Shown here piece by piece: positions 47,945 to 59,444 of a stretch of 64,000 nt of DNA. Every line of letters begins with the position of its first letter. Position 1 is the stretch's first letter. The DNA is from Tolypeutes matacus. Its lineage: Eukaryota > Chordata > Mammalia > Cingulata > Chlamyphoridae. The notes below the pieces were generated by a model, which worked only from the letters and a program-made list of their open reading frames with translations, was not told where the DNA came from and made no database searches. Where the stretch lies: positions 16,952,309-17,016,308 of the forward strand of contig JAKSZT010054396.1 in the NCBI GenBank assembly GCA_026826555.1, in the 5' to 3' direction. The translations under genes were made by a program, and so were the position numbers.

Positions 47945-48055
47945 GACATAACTTCTCATTTTACAGATGAGAAAACTGAACAAACAGTGAGTTAGTGGCA
48001 AGAAGGGACTTGAACCCAGGTCTCCAGGGTCTTGTGCTCTGTCATCAGCACTCAC
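47945..48055 (-). repeat. MIR SINE fragment
   Basis: Inverted MIR: cattttacagatgagaaaac, gaagggacttgaacccaggt. Confidence 0.65.
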
Positions 48056-48244
48056 AGAGCCTTAAACAACTGGCTTTCCTGGGTTCGGTTCAAATTTGGT
48101 TTTGCCTACTCTTCAGAGTCTACTTAGTCAGATGTAGTTTGGCTTAAAGTTCACTAAATCATTTCTATTTCTTCTCTCCTCAGATTCATGGCTCTCTTAG
48201 TCTCTTTATTTAAATTTTGTTCTTTTCAAATCCAATATGATATC

Positions 48245-48386
48245 AAAAACTTGGTCAAAGTATTCTTTGATAATAGTTTGGCAGTTCCTCAAATAATTAA
48301 ACATAGAGTTACCAAATGACCTAGCAGTTCCACTCCTAGGTACATACTCGAGATAACTAAAACATATGTCGTCTCAAAAACTTATA
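48245..48386 (+). mobile_element. older host L1, left part
   Basis: tagtttggcagttcctcaaa, ccaaatgacctagcagttcc and actcctaggtacatactcga are the conserved end of L1 ORF2. The sequence stops at aaaaacttatacaca, exactly where L1-A begins. Its continuation is found at 58.65 kb. Confidence 0.75.
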
Positions 48387-49212
48387 CACAGACTTCCAGG
48401 GAAGATGGCAGAGGGGAGTGCTCCAGGACTCAGTCCTTCCACCCAAACAACTATTAAACAGGCAGGAATTGACTGAAACAACTATTTTGAAAGTCCAGAA
48501 GCCAGAAGAACACTGTTCAGCATCCAGGGAAGAGTGGGAAGAACAGGCTAATAAATTACAGTAAAGAACTGTAAATCGCTCTCTTGGTGAGAGTGGCTAC
48601 CGGTGTCCATCCCCTACTCTCAAGGCAGGCTGCTTTGGGGTCCAGTCCCTGGCTAGTGGCTGGTGACAAAAAGGGACATAAAAATCCTCTTCCCCAAGAA
48701 CTGAGGTATGCACAGCCTATCACTGATCACAGCTTTTGATTAGCAAATTCAGATTGCTGGGTTCTGACTCTGAGGGCAGCTATTGTTTCAACCTGTCCTG
48801 GACAAAGGTGGCAGCAACCACTGTTTCAACCCTCCCAGGACAGGGACAGGGACAGGGGCAGAGGCTATGGAGATTTAAATATGTAGGGCTTCCTCAGGGC
48901 TGTGAGGGAAAGTTAGCTGAAGAGCTGCATTTTTTGGGCAGGCCAGGAGAGTGCAGCTTTGGGGAGTTAGTGGAGAAGTTTTTGGTGCCTTTCTTGACCC
49001 CCTCTCTACAGGGAGCTTTGGAGCCAGTTTATGCCCCCTTCATGGGTCCCTGACCCTGTTTTGGTTGGGAAAGACCGAATTGGGAAAGTCCTCCCTGGGG
49101 GGACCCTCCTCCCAGAATTTGCCCTCCAGGCAAAAGCAGAGTAAGACAATGAAGGGAATATAAAAACTACAGAGGTGGACAGTCTAGGACAAAGACCTAC
49201 CCCCACCACCCC

Positions 49213-49860
49213 TTTTTTTTAGCAATACAAAAGATAAATATTTATTCAGAACAAAAATTTTTAACAATCAATTTTACATTCTAAGCCTCAAGGAAATAGC
49301 AAAACATAAAGCAAAGCAAAGACAAAAACTATAAGAAAAACAGTGTACTGTCTTTTCTACATTAACTTGATAACACTTAGTTGACCCATGCCCTCTGGCT
49401 TGCCTAAATTGGCCTCTTTTGCAGCTACATTTTAGAGTTAACACCTCACTTACAATTCCAACTTTCTCCAGAGTCAGGAGATTGCAGATGAGCTCCAGCT
49501 AGCTGGTACTCTGCAGTTTCTAGCTACAGAGGCTAAGGTGCAAATGTAAACCTTTCGTGGGTTTTCTTGCTCAGGAGTAACCCTTTCTCACTGGTGGCAA
49601 TGAAGGGGAAGGCAAAGGTCTCCAGAGGACCTGATGCACTTTTATCCAGATGTGTTACTCAGGGAGCAATGAGTGCACCCTGGAGTATGTACCTTGGTCC
49701 TTTCTCTATCTCCCAAGTATTCAGGAGCCCCTGCTAAATCTCTTTCTGCTCCCCTCACCCAGATGATGATTTCTTGGCATTCCTCTGGGCTCACCATTCT
49801 AGAGAGATCAGACTTCTTGGACTCTCAAGTAGTGAAGAAATGTTGTGAAGTGTGAGAGGT
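49213..49860 (-). pseudogene. 3' UTR retrocopy of an unidentified mRNA
   Basis: On the minus strand the sequence ends ttctgaataaatatttatct, about 20 bp of spacing and an A tail (49220-49213). This is the layout of an mRNA 3' end with its aataaa at 49246-49241. On both sides lies L1-A 5' UTR sequence. No coding frame is recognisable in the roughly 650 bp, so only a 5'-truncated 3' UTR seems to have been copied. The upstream limit is approximate, and I found no certain TSD. The parent gene is not recognised. Confidence 0.55.
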
Positions 49861-50293
49861 AGTGGAATGAGCACAGGGCTTGGGGTCAGGCAGAGGGAGG
49901 TTTGTCCCTTGAGAAACAGAGGGGACAACCAAATTCCTGTAAACAGGGGAACTCCAAAACAACTAACAAGCAAAAGCCAGGACAAGACAGAGGCCCAGAA
50001 AGACAGGGAAAACCCTGCATACTGCATTCACCTTGGGCAGACCTTTCTGGAAAGAGGACTAAAGTTCAAGAAAATCTCTGTCCTATCACCAGCTAGTTAC
50101 AAAACCAAGAAACAGACAGCCCAGGGAGTAAATCCCAGAGTCAACGTTTGAAAATATTAAAATCTACAGTGTGCAAGTAAAGAGTACAAGACAAACAGGG
50201 AATGATGGTCCATCCAAAGGAAGAGGATGAAAATACAGAAAACACCAACAGAGAAGATAAGAATGTGGACATACTGAACAAAGCCTTTAAAAA

Positions 50294-51340
50294 TTGATCT
50301 TAAAAATGCTCATGGAGATGAAGGAAAATAAAGAGAAAGAATTGCAGGATATCAGGAAAACAATGAATGAACAATATGAGAGTCTAAGTAAAGAGACAGA
50401 AAATTTTAAAAGGAACCAAATGGAACTACTGGAGTTGAAGACCACAATAACTGAAATGAAAAATGCCCAAGAGGGTTTCAAGAGCAGACTGGAGCTGGCA
50501 GAAGAAAGAATCAGTCACCTTGAAAACACGGCACTTGAAATGAGTCAAGCTGAGGAGTAGAAAGAAAAAATAAAATTTAAAAGTGAAAATACACCCCTAA
50601 GACAGCTATGGGATACCATCAAGTGCACCAATATATATGTTATGTGAGTAGGGAGAAGAAAGAGAGAAAGGGGCAGAAGGAATAGTCAAAGAAATAATAC
50701 CAGAGAACTTCCCAAACTTAGCAAAAGATGTTAATATGCTCAATCAAGAAGCTCCGAAAACACTAAAACAGGATAAACATGAAGAAAAACACACCCCATC
50801 ATATACTGATTACACTATCAACTGCAAAGGACAAGGAGAGAGTTCTGAAAGCTGCAAGAGATAAGCAACGTGTTTCATACAAGGGAGTGCCAATAATTTT
50901 GAGTGCCGACTTCTCATCAGAAACCGTGGAGGCAAGAAGGCAGTGAGTTGAAATACTCAACTGCCAGCCAAGAATTTTATATATGATAAGACTCTCTTTC
51001 AAAAATGAGGGAGAGCGGGAAGCGGCTGTGGCTCAATCAGTAGGGCTCCCGTTTACCATATGGGAGGCCCTGGGTTCGGTTCCCAGGGCCTCCTGGTAAA
51101 GGCAAGCCCGCCCGCACGGCGTGGTTAGCTGACCCAGCGAGCACAAGCAGCAAGGGGGGGATAAATGAATAAATAAATAAAATCTTAAAAAAAAAAAAAA
51201 TGAGGGAGAGTAAGACACTTTCAGAAAAACAAAAGCTGAGGGAGTTCATCACCACTAGACCAGTCCTACAAGCAATGCTAAAGGGAGCCCTTCAGTCTGA
51301 AAGGAAAGGACACTAGACAGTGGTTCAAAGCAGCATAAAG
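50294..51340 (+). pseudogene. L1-A ORF1, broken
   Basis: The open start (50294-50560) encodes an 88-residue, strongly charged segment (EMKENKEKELQDIRK, then ELLELKTTITEMK and LELAEERISHLE). It is a coiled coil of the kind that trimerises L1 ORF1 protein, an RNA-binding chaperone of the L1 particle. Downstream, stops interrupt the frame, but the conserved C-terminal region can be followed (gaacttcccaaacttagcaa, agaaaaccaaggag-type blocks, tttcagaaaaacaaaagctg, gaaaggacactagacagtgg). A DAS SINE splits it at 51016. It cannot encode a functional ORF1 protein. Confidence 0.65.
51016..51195 (+). mobile_element. short-subfamily DAS SINE with 15-bp TSD
   Basis: A full young copy on the plus strand: head cgggaagcggctgtggctca, A box tggctcaatcagtaggg, B box gggttcggttccc, GC-rich body gcccgcccgcacggcgtgg, then ataaatgaataaataaa and poly(A). 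The TSD aaaaatgagggagag is exact at 51001-51015 and 51196-51210. Confidence 0.93.
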
Positions 51341-52032
51341 AGTCCTCAAACTTTGTTCTTCCTTTTTAAGATGTTTCTGGCTATTCAGGGCCACTTACCC
51401 TTCCAAATAAATTTGATAATTGGGTTTTCCATTTCTTTAAAAAATGCTGTTGGAATTTTTATTGGGATTGCATTGAATCTGTATATCAGTTTGGGTAAAA
51501 TTGACATCTTAACAATATTTAGTCTTCCAATCCATGAACATGGAATGTTCTTCCATTTATTTAGGTCTTCTTTGATTTCTTTTAGCAATGCATTGTAGTT
51601 TTCTGAATACAAATGCTTTACATCCGTGGTTAATTTTATTCCTAAATATTTTATTCTTTTAGTTGCTATTGTAAATGGATTTTTTTCTTGACTTCCTCCT
51701 CAGATTGCTCATTACTAGAGTATAGAAACACTACTGATTTTTGCATATTAACCTTGTATCCTGCCACTCTGCTGAACTTGTTTATTAGTGCTAGTAGCTT
51801 TATTGTAGATTTTTTGGGACTTTCTAGATATAGGATCATACCTGTGAATAGTAAAGTTTTACTTCTTTCTTTCCAATTTGGATGTCTTTTGTTTCTTTTC
51901 TTGCCTGGTTGCTCTAGCTAGAACCTCTAGCACTACACTGAACAACTGTGGTGACAGTGGGCATCCTTTTCTTGTTTCCAATCTCAACAGGAAAGCTTTC
52001 AGTCTTTCACCATTGAGTACAATGTTAGCTGC

Positions 52033-52123
52033 ATTTTTTTCTTTTAGGAGGTACTGGAAATTGAAACTGGGACCTCATACATGCAAAGCAGGTGCTCAAC
52101 CACTGTGCTATACCTGCTCCCCT
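52033..52123 (-). mobile_element. short DAS-type SINE
   Basis: T-rich tail, taggaggtactggaaattga (inverted B box), ccactgtgctatacctgctc (inverted A box). It interrupts the L1-C ORF2 between tgttagctgca and gggtttttcatat. Confidence 0.75.
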
Positions 52124-53034
52124 GGGTTTTTCATATATGCCCTTTTTCATGCTGAAAATGTTTCCTTCAATTCCTATCTTTTGGAGTATTTTTATCAAGA
52201 AAGGATGCTGTATTTTGTCAAATGCCTTTTCTGCATCAATCAAGATGATCATGTGATTTTTCTTCTTTGATTTATTAATGTGATGTATTATGTTGATTGA
52301 TTTTCTTGAGTTGAACCACCCTTGCATGCCTAGTATAAAACCCACTTGATCGTGATGAATAATTCTTTTAATGTGTTGTTGGATTCAATTAGTGAGTTTT
52401 TTGTTGAGGATTTAGCATCTGTATTCATTAGGGACATGGGTCTATAATTTTCTTTTTTTGTAATTATCTTTATCTGGCTTTGGTATTAGGGTGATGTTGG
52501 TTTCATAGAATGAATTTGGCAGTGTTCCCTCCTGTTCAACTTTTTGGAAGAGTTTGAGTAAGATTGGTATTAAATCTTCTTTGAGTGCTTGGTAGAATTC
52601 ACCTGTGAAGCCACCTGGTCCTGGGCTTTTCATTTTGGGGAGTTGTTTGATGACTGTTTCAATCTCTTTACTTGTGATTGGTTTGCTGAGGTCTTCTATT
52701 TCTTCTAGGGTCAGTGTAGGTTGTTCATATGTTCCTAGGAATTTTTTGATTTCATCTACATTATCTAGTTTGTTGGCATACAGTTGTTCACATTATCCTC
52801 TTATAATCTCTTTTATTTCTTTGGGGTCAGTAGTAATGACCCAGTTTTCATTTCTGATTTTATTTATTTGTATCTTCTCTCATTTTTTCTTTGTCAGTCT
52901 AGCTAAGGGTTTGTCAATTTTGTTAATCTTCTCGAAGAAGCAACTTTTGGTTTTGTTAGTTCTCTCTATTGTTTTTTTGTTCTCAATCGCATTTATTTCT
53001 GCTCTAATCTTTGTTTTTTCAAGGATTCTTTCTG

Positions 53035-53137
53035 GGAGGATGGATGTGGCTCAAATGGTTGGGCGTCTGTCTCCCATATGGAGGGACCCAGGTTCGATCC
53101 CCGGGACCTCCCGGTAAAAAAAAAAAAAAAAAAAAAA
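53035..53137 (+). mobile_element. short DAS SINE with 11-bp TSD
   Basis: Head ggaggatggatgtggctcaa, B box cccaggttcgatcccc, a pure A tail of 22. The TSD gattctttctg is exact at 53024-53034 and 53138-53148. Confidence 0.88.
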
Positions 53138-53436
53138 GATTCTTTCTGCTGACTTTGGGAATAATTTGCTGTTCTTTTTCTAGTTCTTCCAGAGGTGCAA
53201 TTAGGTCATTGATTTTAGCTCTTTCTTCTTTTTTACTGCAGCGTTGAGGGCTATAAATTTCCCTCTCAGCACTGCCTTTGCTGCATCCCATAGGTTCTGA
53301 TACGTCATGTTCTTGTTTTCATTTGTCTTGAGATATCTTTTGCAATTTCTTCTTTGACCCACTGATTATTTAAGAGTGTGCTGTTTAATTTCCATATATT
53401 TGTGAATTTCCCCTTTTTCTACCTGTTGTTGATTTT

Positions 53437-53960
53437 AACTTATGGACTATAGTTAATAGCAATATTGTAATATCATTGCATCAATATCAAAGATGGTACT
53501 GTATCAACACTAAGGGTCAATAATAAGGGGGTATGGGATTTTTTTTTGGACTAAGGAAAACATTCAGAAATGTACTGAGGTGATGACTGCACAACTCTGT
53601 GATGAAAGTGAGGGCCGCTGAGTGTACACTTTGGATAGATTGTATAAGACATGGGGACTATATAACACAGTGAACCATGTGGTGGAAGATGGACTGTGGT
53701 TAACAGTATAAATATGAGAGTATTCTCTCATGAACTATAACACATATGCAATACTAATACATGGTGTTAATAATAGGGGGTGTATGGAAAAAATATACCA
53801 AATGTACACTATGGACCATAGTTAGTGGTAATAATCTGATGATGTTCTTCCATAATCTGTAACAAATGTTCTACAACAAAATAAGGTGTTGGTGGAGGGA
53901 TGATATATAGTAATTCTGCACATTTTGCATGATTGTTTTGTAAGTTCACCACTTCTGTAA
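53437..53960 (+). mobile_element. L1-C 3' UTR, sense orientation
   Basis: atggactatagttaatagca, ctgtgatgaaagtgagggcc, taacaaatgttctacaacaa, ggtgttggtggagggatgat and gcatgattgttttgtaagtt are shared in order with the 3' end of L1-A at 58440-58610, so the two belong to related lineages. Confidence 0.75.
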
Positions 53961-55185
53961 TTTAAAAAATACATATATATATTTTAAAAAGAAGTAAACA
54001 CCTGTGATAAAGATAACTATTCGGGTAATTATAAATGCCAGCATTATTGTATTGTATTGTTTGGTATGTAACTCTACTTCATACTTCCTACAGGTGTTAT
54101 AAACATAAAAAGTAATGATAAATCTACATTTTGGGATATATAATGTGCAAAGATATATGTGGTAACAAGTACAAAAAATTGTGGGGCAGCAAGGGGTATA
54201 AGAAAAGTATATGTGCATGCTATTGAAGTTAAGTTGATATCAAACCAAATATAATTGTTATATATTTAGGATGTTAAATTTTAACCCTATGGTAACCACA
54301 GATGAAAAATAAATCCAGATAGAAATGAGAAGGATAAAAAAGCATGACCCAACTATATGCTGTCTGCAAGAGACTCACCTTAAAGTCAAAGATATAAGTA
54401 GATTGATGGTGAAAAGATGGAAGAAACTATATACCATGCAAGTAGTAACCAAAAGGGAGCTGGGTTGGCTATACTAATATTGGATAAAATAGACTTTAAG
54501 TCAAAAACAGTTATGATGGAAAAAAATGGTTATTATATGCTGATAAAGAGGACAATTAAACAGGAAGATGTAACAATTACAAATATGCACCTAACAGCAG
54601 AGCCCCAAAATATATGAAACAAATACTGACAGATTTGAAGGGAGAAATTGATGGTTCTACATTAATAATAGGATACTTTAACACACCACTCTCAATAATG
54701 GATAGAACATGTAGTCAGAAGATCAATAAGGAAGTACAGGACTTGAATGATATACTAAACCAACTAGACCTAACAGATATATGTAGAACACTGAACCCAG
54801 TGAAAATAGAAAACACATTCTTCTCAAGAGCATATTGATTGTTCTCCAGGATAGACTATATGTGGGGTCCCAAAACATGTCTCAAATTAAAAAATGTTGA
54901 AATCATGTAATGTATATTCTCTGACCACTACAGAATGAAGCTAGAAATCAATAACAGGGGGAGAAAGGGAAAATTAACAAATATGTATAAATTAAACAGC
55001 ATACTCTTAAACAATCAATGGGTTAAAGAGGAAATCAGAAGCAAAATTAGGAAATATCTTGAAGCAAATGAAAATGAAAATACAACATACCAAAACTTAT
55101 GGAATGCAACAAAGGCAGGGCTGAGAGGGAAATTTACAGCTCTAAAAGCTTATATTAAAAAAGAGGGAAAAAAAAAAAAAAAGAA

Positions 55186-55297
55186 GGGGAGCAGATGTAG
55201 GTCAGTGGTTGAGCACCTGGTTCCCATGTACGAGTGTCCTGGGTTCAACCCGGTACCTCCTAAAAAAAAAAAAAAAAAGAAAGAAAGAAAGAAAAAG
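55186..55297 (+). mobile_element. short DAS-type SINE with (AAAG)n tail
   Basis: Head ggggagcagatgtaggtcag, tggttgagcacctgg, B box ctgggttcaacccgg, A run then gaaagaaagaaagaaa. Inserted in the L1-A ORF2 linker beside an A run. Confidence 0.8.
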
Positions 55298-57697
55298 AAC
55301 ACAGACTTCGAATTAGAGACCTAACCCCAAAATTGGAAAAACTAGGGAAAAAAAGGAACAAACTAAACTCAAAGTGAGCAGAAGGAAAGAAATAACAAAG
55401 AGAAGAGCAGAGATAAATGAAATAGAAAACAAACAAACAAAAAACAAAAGAGAGACTCGACAAAACTAAAAGTTGGTTCTTTGAAAAAAAAATCAACAAA
55501 ATTGACAAACCTTTAGCTAGACTGACAAAGGAAAGAAGAGAGAGGATACAAATAACAAAAATCAGAAATGAAAAGGAGGCAGTAATAACTAGTAATAACT
55601 GACCCCACTGCAAAAAAAGAACTATAAGTGGATACTTGGAACAACTGTATGCCTATAAATTAGGTAACCTAAATAAAATGGACGAATTCTTAGAAACACA
55701 CAAACTACTTACTTGACTCAAGAAGAAATAAAAGATCTCAACAAACCAATTACAAGTAAAGAGATTGAATTGGTAATCAAACAGTTCTTAAAAAAAAAAA
55801 AAGCCCAGGACCAGATGGCTTCACAGGGGAATTCTACCAAACTTTCCAAGAAGAATTAACTCCAATTCTGAACAAACTCTTTCAAAAAATTGAAGAGGAG
55901 AGAATATTACCTAACTCATTCTACAAGGCCAACACCATTCTCATACCAAAGTTGGATAATGATACCACAAGAATGAAAACTACAGACCAATATATCTTAT
56001 TAATATATATGCAAAAATCCTCAAAACATACTAGCAAACCCAATCCAAAAGTTTATTAAAAGAATTATGCACCATGATAAAGTGGGATTTATCCCTGATA
56101 TACAAGGTTGGTTCAACATAAGAAAATCAATTAATGTAATATAGCACATTAACAAAACGAAGGGAAAAAAAAAAAACCCACGATCATCTCAATTGATGCA
56201 GAAAAGGCATTTGACAAAATATAGCACCCTTTCTTGAAAAAAACATTTAGAATACTAGGAGTAGAAGGAAACGTCTTCAATATGATAAAGGGCACATATG
56301 AAAGCCCACAGCTAACATCCTACTTAATGGTGAAAGATCAGGAACAAGACAAGAATGCCCACTGTCACCACTGTTATTCAATATTGTACTGGGAGTTTTT
56401 TTGCCAGAGCAATTAGACAAGAAAAAGAAAGAAAAGGCATCCAAATTGGAAAGAAAGAAGTAAAGCTTTCCGTATTTGCAGATGATATGATCCTATTTAC
56501 AGAAAATTCTGAAAAATCTACAATAAAATTCCTAGAGCTAAAAAATGAATTCAGCAAAGTGGCAGGGAACAAGATCAATACCTCAAAATCAGTAGAGTTT
56601 CTATATACAAGCAATGAACAATCAGAAGAAGAAATCAAGAAAAAAATTCCATTCACAACAGCAACTAAAATAATCAAATATCTAGGAATAAATCTAACTG
56701 AGGATGTAAAGGACTTATATGCAGAAAACAGCAAAACATTGCTAAAAGAAATTAAAGAAGACCTAAATTAATGAAAGGATATTCCATGTTCATGGATTGG
56801 AAGACTAAGATGTCAAAACTACCCAAAGCAATTTATAGATTCAATGCAATCTGACTCAAAATTCCAAGTCTTCTTTGCAGAAATGGAAAAGTCAATCATC
56901 AAATTTATATGGAAGGGTAAGGGGCCCTGAATAGCTAAAGCCATCTTGAAAAAGAAGGATGAAGTTGGAGGACTCAAACTTCCCGATCTAAAAACTTATT
57001 ATAAAGACCCAGTAATTAAAACAGCATAAAATAGCTCAGAAATCAACCCTCACATTTATGGCCACCTGATTTTTGACAAGGTGGCAAAGACCACTCAATT
57101 GAGAAAGAATAGTCTCTTCAACAAATGGTCCTGGGAAAACTGGATCTCCATTTGCAGGGGAAAAAAAAAAAAAAGGAGGAGGAGGACTCATACCTCACAT
57201 CATACACAAAAATCAACTCAGACTGGATCAAAGACCTAAATATATAGGGTAGAATTATCAAATTCCTAGAAGCAAATGTAGGGAAGCATCTTCAGGACCT
57301 TGTATTAGGCAATGGTTTCTTGGACTTTATACCCAAAGCACCAGCAACAAAACAAATGGGACCTCATCAAAAAAAAAAAAAAAAAAACCCAAAAAACCCC
57401 AACTTTTGTTCCTCAAAGGACTTTATCATGAAAGTAAAAAGACAACCTATACAATGGGAGAAAAGATTTGGAAACCACATATCCATTAAAGGATTAATAT
57501 CCAGAATATACAAAGCTTTCAACTTAAAAAGACAAACAATCCAATTAAAAATTGGGCAAAATACTTGACCAGACATCTCTCCAAAGAAGATATACAAATG
57601 GCCAGAAAGACATGAAAATGTGCTCAACATCATTAGCCACCAGGAAAAAGCAAATCAAAACCACAATAAGATACCTTTTCATGCAAATTAGAATGGA

Positions 57698-57700
57698 TGC

Positions 57701-57733
<33 letters not shown>
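57698..57733. repeat. poly(A) run
   Basis: About 27 A in a row inside L1-A ORF2. Similar shorter runs lie at 57163-57174 and 57370-57387. They probably grew by slippage. Confidence 0.8.
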
Positions 57734-57734
<1 letters not shown>

Positions 57735-58639
57735 AGAAAAATAAGTTTTGGAGAAGATGCAGAGAAATAGGAATACTCAGTCATTATTGGTGGGGATGTT
57801 AAATGGCGCAGCCGCTATGGAAGAAAGTTTGGCTGTTCCTCAGAAAGCCTAGAACTACGACATGACCCGGCAAGCCCACTACTAGGTATATACCTAGAAG
57901 AATTGAAGGCAGGGGCTCAAACAGATATTTTCACACCAGTGTTCATGGCAGCATTATTCACAATTGCCAAAAGATGGATGCAACCCAAGTGTCCATCAAC
58001 TGATAAAAGGATAAATAAAATGTGGCATGTTATTCAGCCATAAAAAGGAATGAAGTCCTGATACATGCGATAACATGGATGAAACTTGAAAACATCTTGT
58101 TGAGTGAAATAAACCCAACAAAAGGACAAATATTGTATGTTCTCACTGACTTGAAACAATTAGAATAAACAAACTCATAGACCCAGAATCTAGAATATGG
58201 GTTACCAGGAGATGGGGTGGGGATAGAGATTGGTAAGTGAGTGCTTAAAATATACAGTGTTCTTATTTTGTAATGATGTAAAAGTTTTGGTAATGGCTGG
58301 TGGTGATGGTAGCACAACATTGTGAACACAATTAATGACACTGAAATATATGTCCAAATATGATTAAAAGGGGAAATGTTAGATTGTATGTATGGTAAGA
58401 GAATAAATTAAAAAAAAAAAAATACATGGAGCTACCCTATACAAACAGTGAAACCTAAGGTAATCTATGGGCTTTAGTTAATGGTATAATTATAAAAATG
58501 TGCTATCATCAATTATAACAAATGTTCTACACCAATGCAAGGTGTTGGTGGAGGGGTGGTGTATGGGAATACTGTATTGTATGCACGATTGTTTTGTAAA
58601 CCCACAACTTTCCAATAAAGAAAAAAAAAATACAAGTGC

Positions 58640-59125
58640 ACTATGATTCTAAAATAAAACAACTTGTACAAAAATTTCCATAGCAGCATTATTCATAATA
58701 GCCAAAAAGTGGAAACAGCCCAAATGTCCAGCAACCTGATGAATGGATAAACAAAATGTGTTATAGCCATACAATGGAATACTATTCGGCTATAAAGAAG
58801 AACAAAGGACCAGAAACCATTATGCTAACTGAAAGAAGCCCATCACAAAGAACCACATATTGTATGATTCCATTTATATAAAATGGCCAGAATAGGCAAA
58901 TACATAGAGATAGAAAGTAGATTAGCATTTGTCAGGAGCTGGGGTGTGGGATGAATGGGAAATGCCCACTAATGGATATGGGGCTTCTTTTTGGGTGATG
59001 CAGATGCTCTGAAATTTAAGATAGTGATGATGGTTGCATAACTGTGAATTATACTAAAAACCATTGAAATGCACACTTTTAAAGGATAAATTTTATGGCA
59101 TGTGAATTGGGTCTAAAAGAAAAAG
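58640..59125 (+). mobile_element. older host L1, right part
   Basis: aacttgtacaaaaatttcca, gcagcattattcataatagc, tggataaacaaaatgtgtta, ggagctggggtgtgggatga and gcacacttttaaaggataaa are the ORF2 end and 3' UTR of an old L1. They continue the piece that breaks off at 48386. Confidence 0.75.
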
Positions 59126-59274
59126 ATGGTCTCTGATTAAAACCCAAGAAAAAAAAAGAAACTGGAAGAAAGCCACAATGTGAAAAGTGCTATAATATGA
59201 GCATTTACATTAGTTTCTTGAGCCTAAAAGAATATTTGTAAGCAGGTCTTCTATGAAAAGCAGAATGGAAAAGA

Positions 59275-59440
59275 ATGGGTTCTGCCTTAAAAAGTAGCTC
59301 CTCAGATACTAATTAGAATCCCTGCTCCTCCACTAACCAGATGCATGACCTTTAGCAAGTTATTTACTCTTTATCAACCTCAGTTTCTTCATCTGTAAAA
59401 TGGAGATGATAAAGTTTTTCTTGCAGGTAATGGCTCATCC
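59275..59440 (+). repeat. MIR SINE fragment
   Basis: gcatgacctttagcaagtta, tttactctttatcaacctca and gtttcttcatctgtaaaatg in MIR order. Confidence 0.7.
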
Positions 59441-59444
59441 GGTA

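Larger units (their letters stand above)
51385..53436 (-). pseudogene. L1-C ORF2 fragment, inverted
   Basis: Minus-strand pieces include the RT N-terminal segment with [23 protein letters not shown] sequence (52633-52442), [20 protein letters not shown] (in 52345-52025) and the post-[24 protein letters not shown] (51612-51385). The endonuclease and Cys-rich C-terminus are absent. The region around the catalytic FADD has a small deletion (about 51835-51860). Broken by SINEs and stops. Confidence 0.75.
51350..53988. mobile_element. L1-C: twin-primed (internally inverted) L1
   Basis: 51350-53436 is ORF2 in antisense orientation. 53437-53960 is an L1 3' UTR in sense orientation ending in an A-rich tail (53961-53988). 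At the junction the 5'-most ORF2 sequence meets the 3' UTR, and the C-terminal third of ORF2 is missing. This is the product expected from twin priming. L1-A sequence stops at about 51350 and resumes at about 53989 (gaagtaaacacctgtgataa), which shows L1-C is a later insertion into L1-A. Two SINEs lie inside it. Confidence 0.75.
54370..58190 (+). pseudogene. L1-A ORF2 (endonuclease and reverse transcriptase), broken
   Basis: Sense-strand pieces follow ORF2 order. The endonuclease middle starts at ctgtctgcaagagactcacc (LQETH region). The next piece (54614-54838) has IGYFNTPL where active enzymes have GDFN, so a catalytic aspartate is replaced by tyrosine. The linker (54935-55180) is interrupted by a SINE. 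The RT region includes AFDKI-type sequence (about 56200) and an intact FADD at 56475-56486 within the open piece 56355-56771. The C-terminal part is traceable to about 58190. Many stops and frameshifts; A runs were gained at several sites. Confidence 0.8.
48387..58634 (+). mobile_element. L1-A: long L1 with several later insertions
   Basis: It starts with a 5' UTR whose first bases include gggaagatggcagagg, a typical L1 start. ORF1-like coding follows (50294-51340), then the inter-ORF region, which resumes at 53990 after the L1-C insertion. ORF2 lies at about 54370-58190. The 3' UTR ends with aataaag and poly(A) at 58615-58630. Removing the 3'-UTR retrocopy (49.2-49.86 kb), L1-C (51.35-53.99 kb) and the SINEs leaves a nearly complete element. 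Coding parts are broken throughout. The insertion site in the older L1 shows only a degenerate repeat (aaaaacttatacaca against aaaacaacttgtacaaaa). Confidence 0.75.

Noticed and set aside
51016..51195. tRNA genes at the SINE heads
   Set aside because: A and B boxes are present, but the sequences are SINE heads that recur many times with tails and TSDs and do not form a complete tRNA cloverleaf with an acceptor stem.
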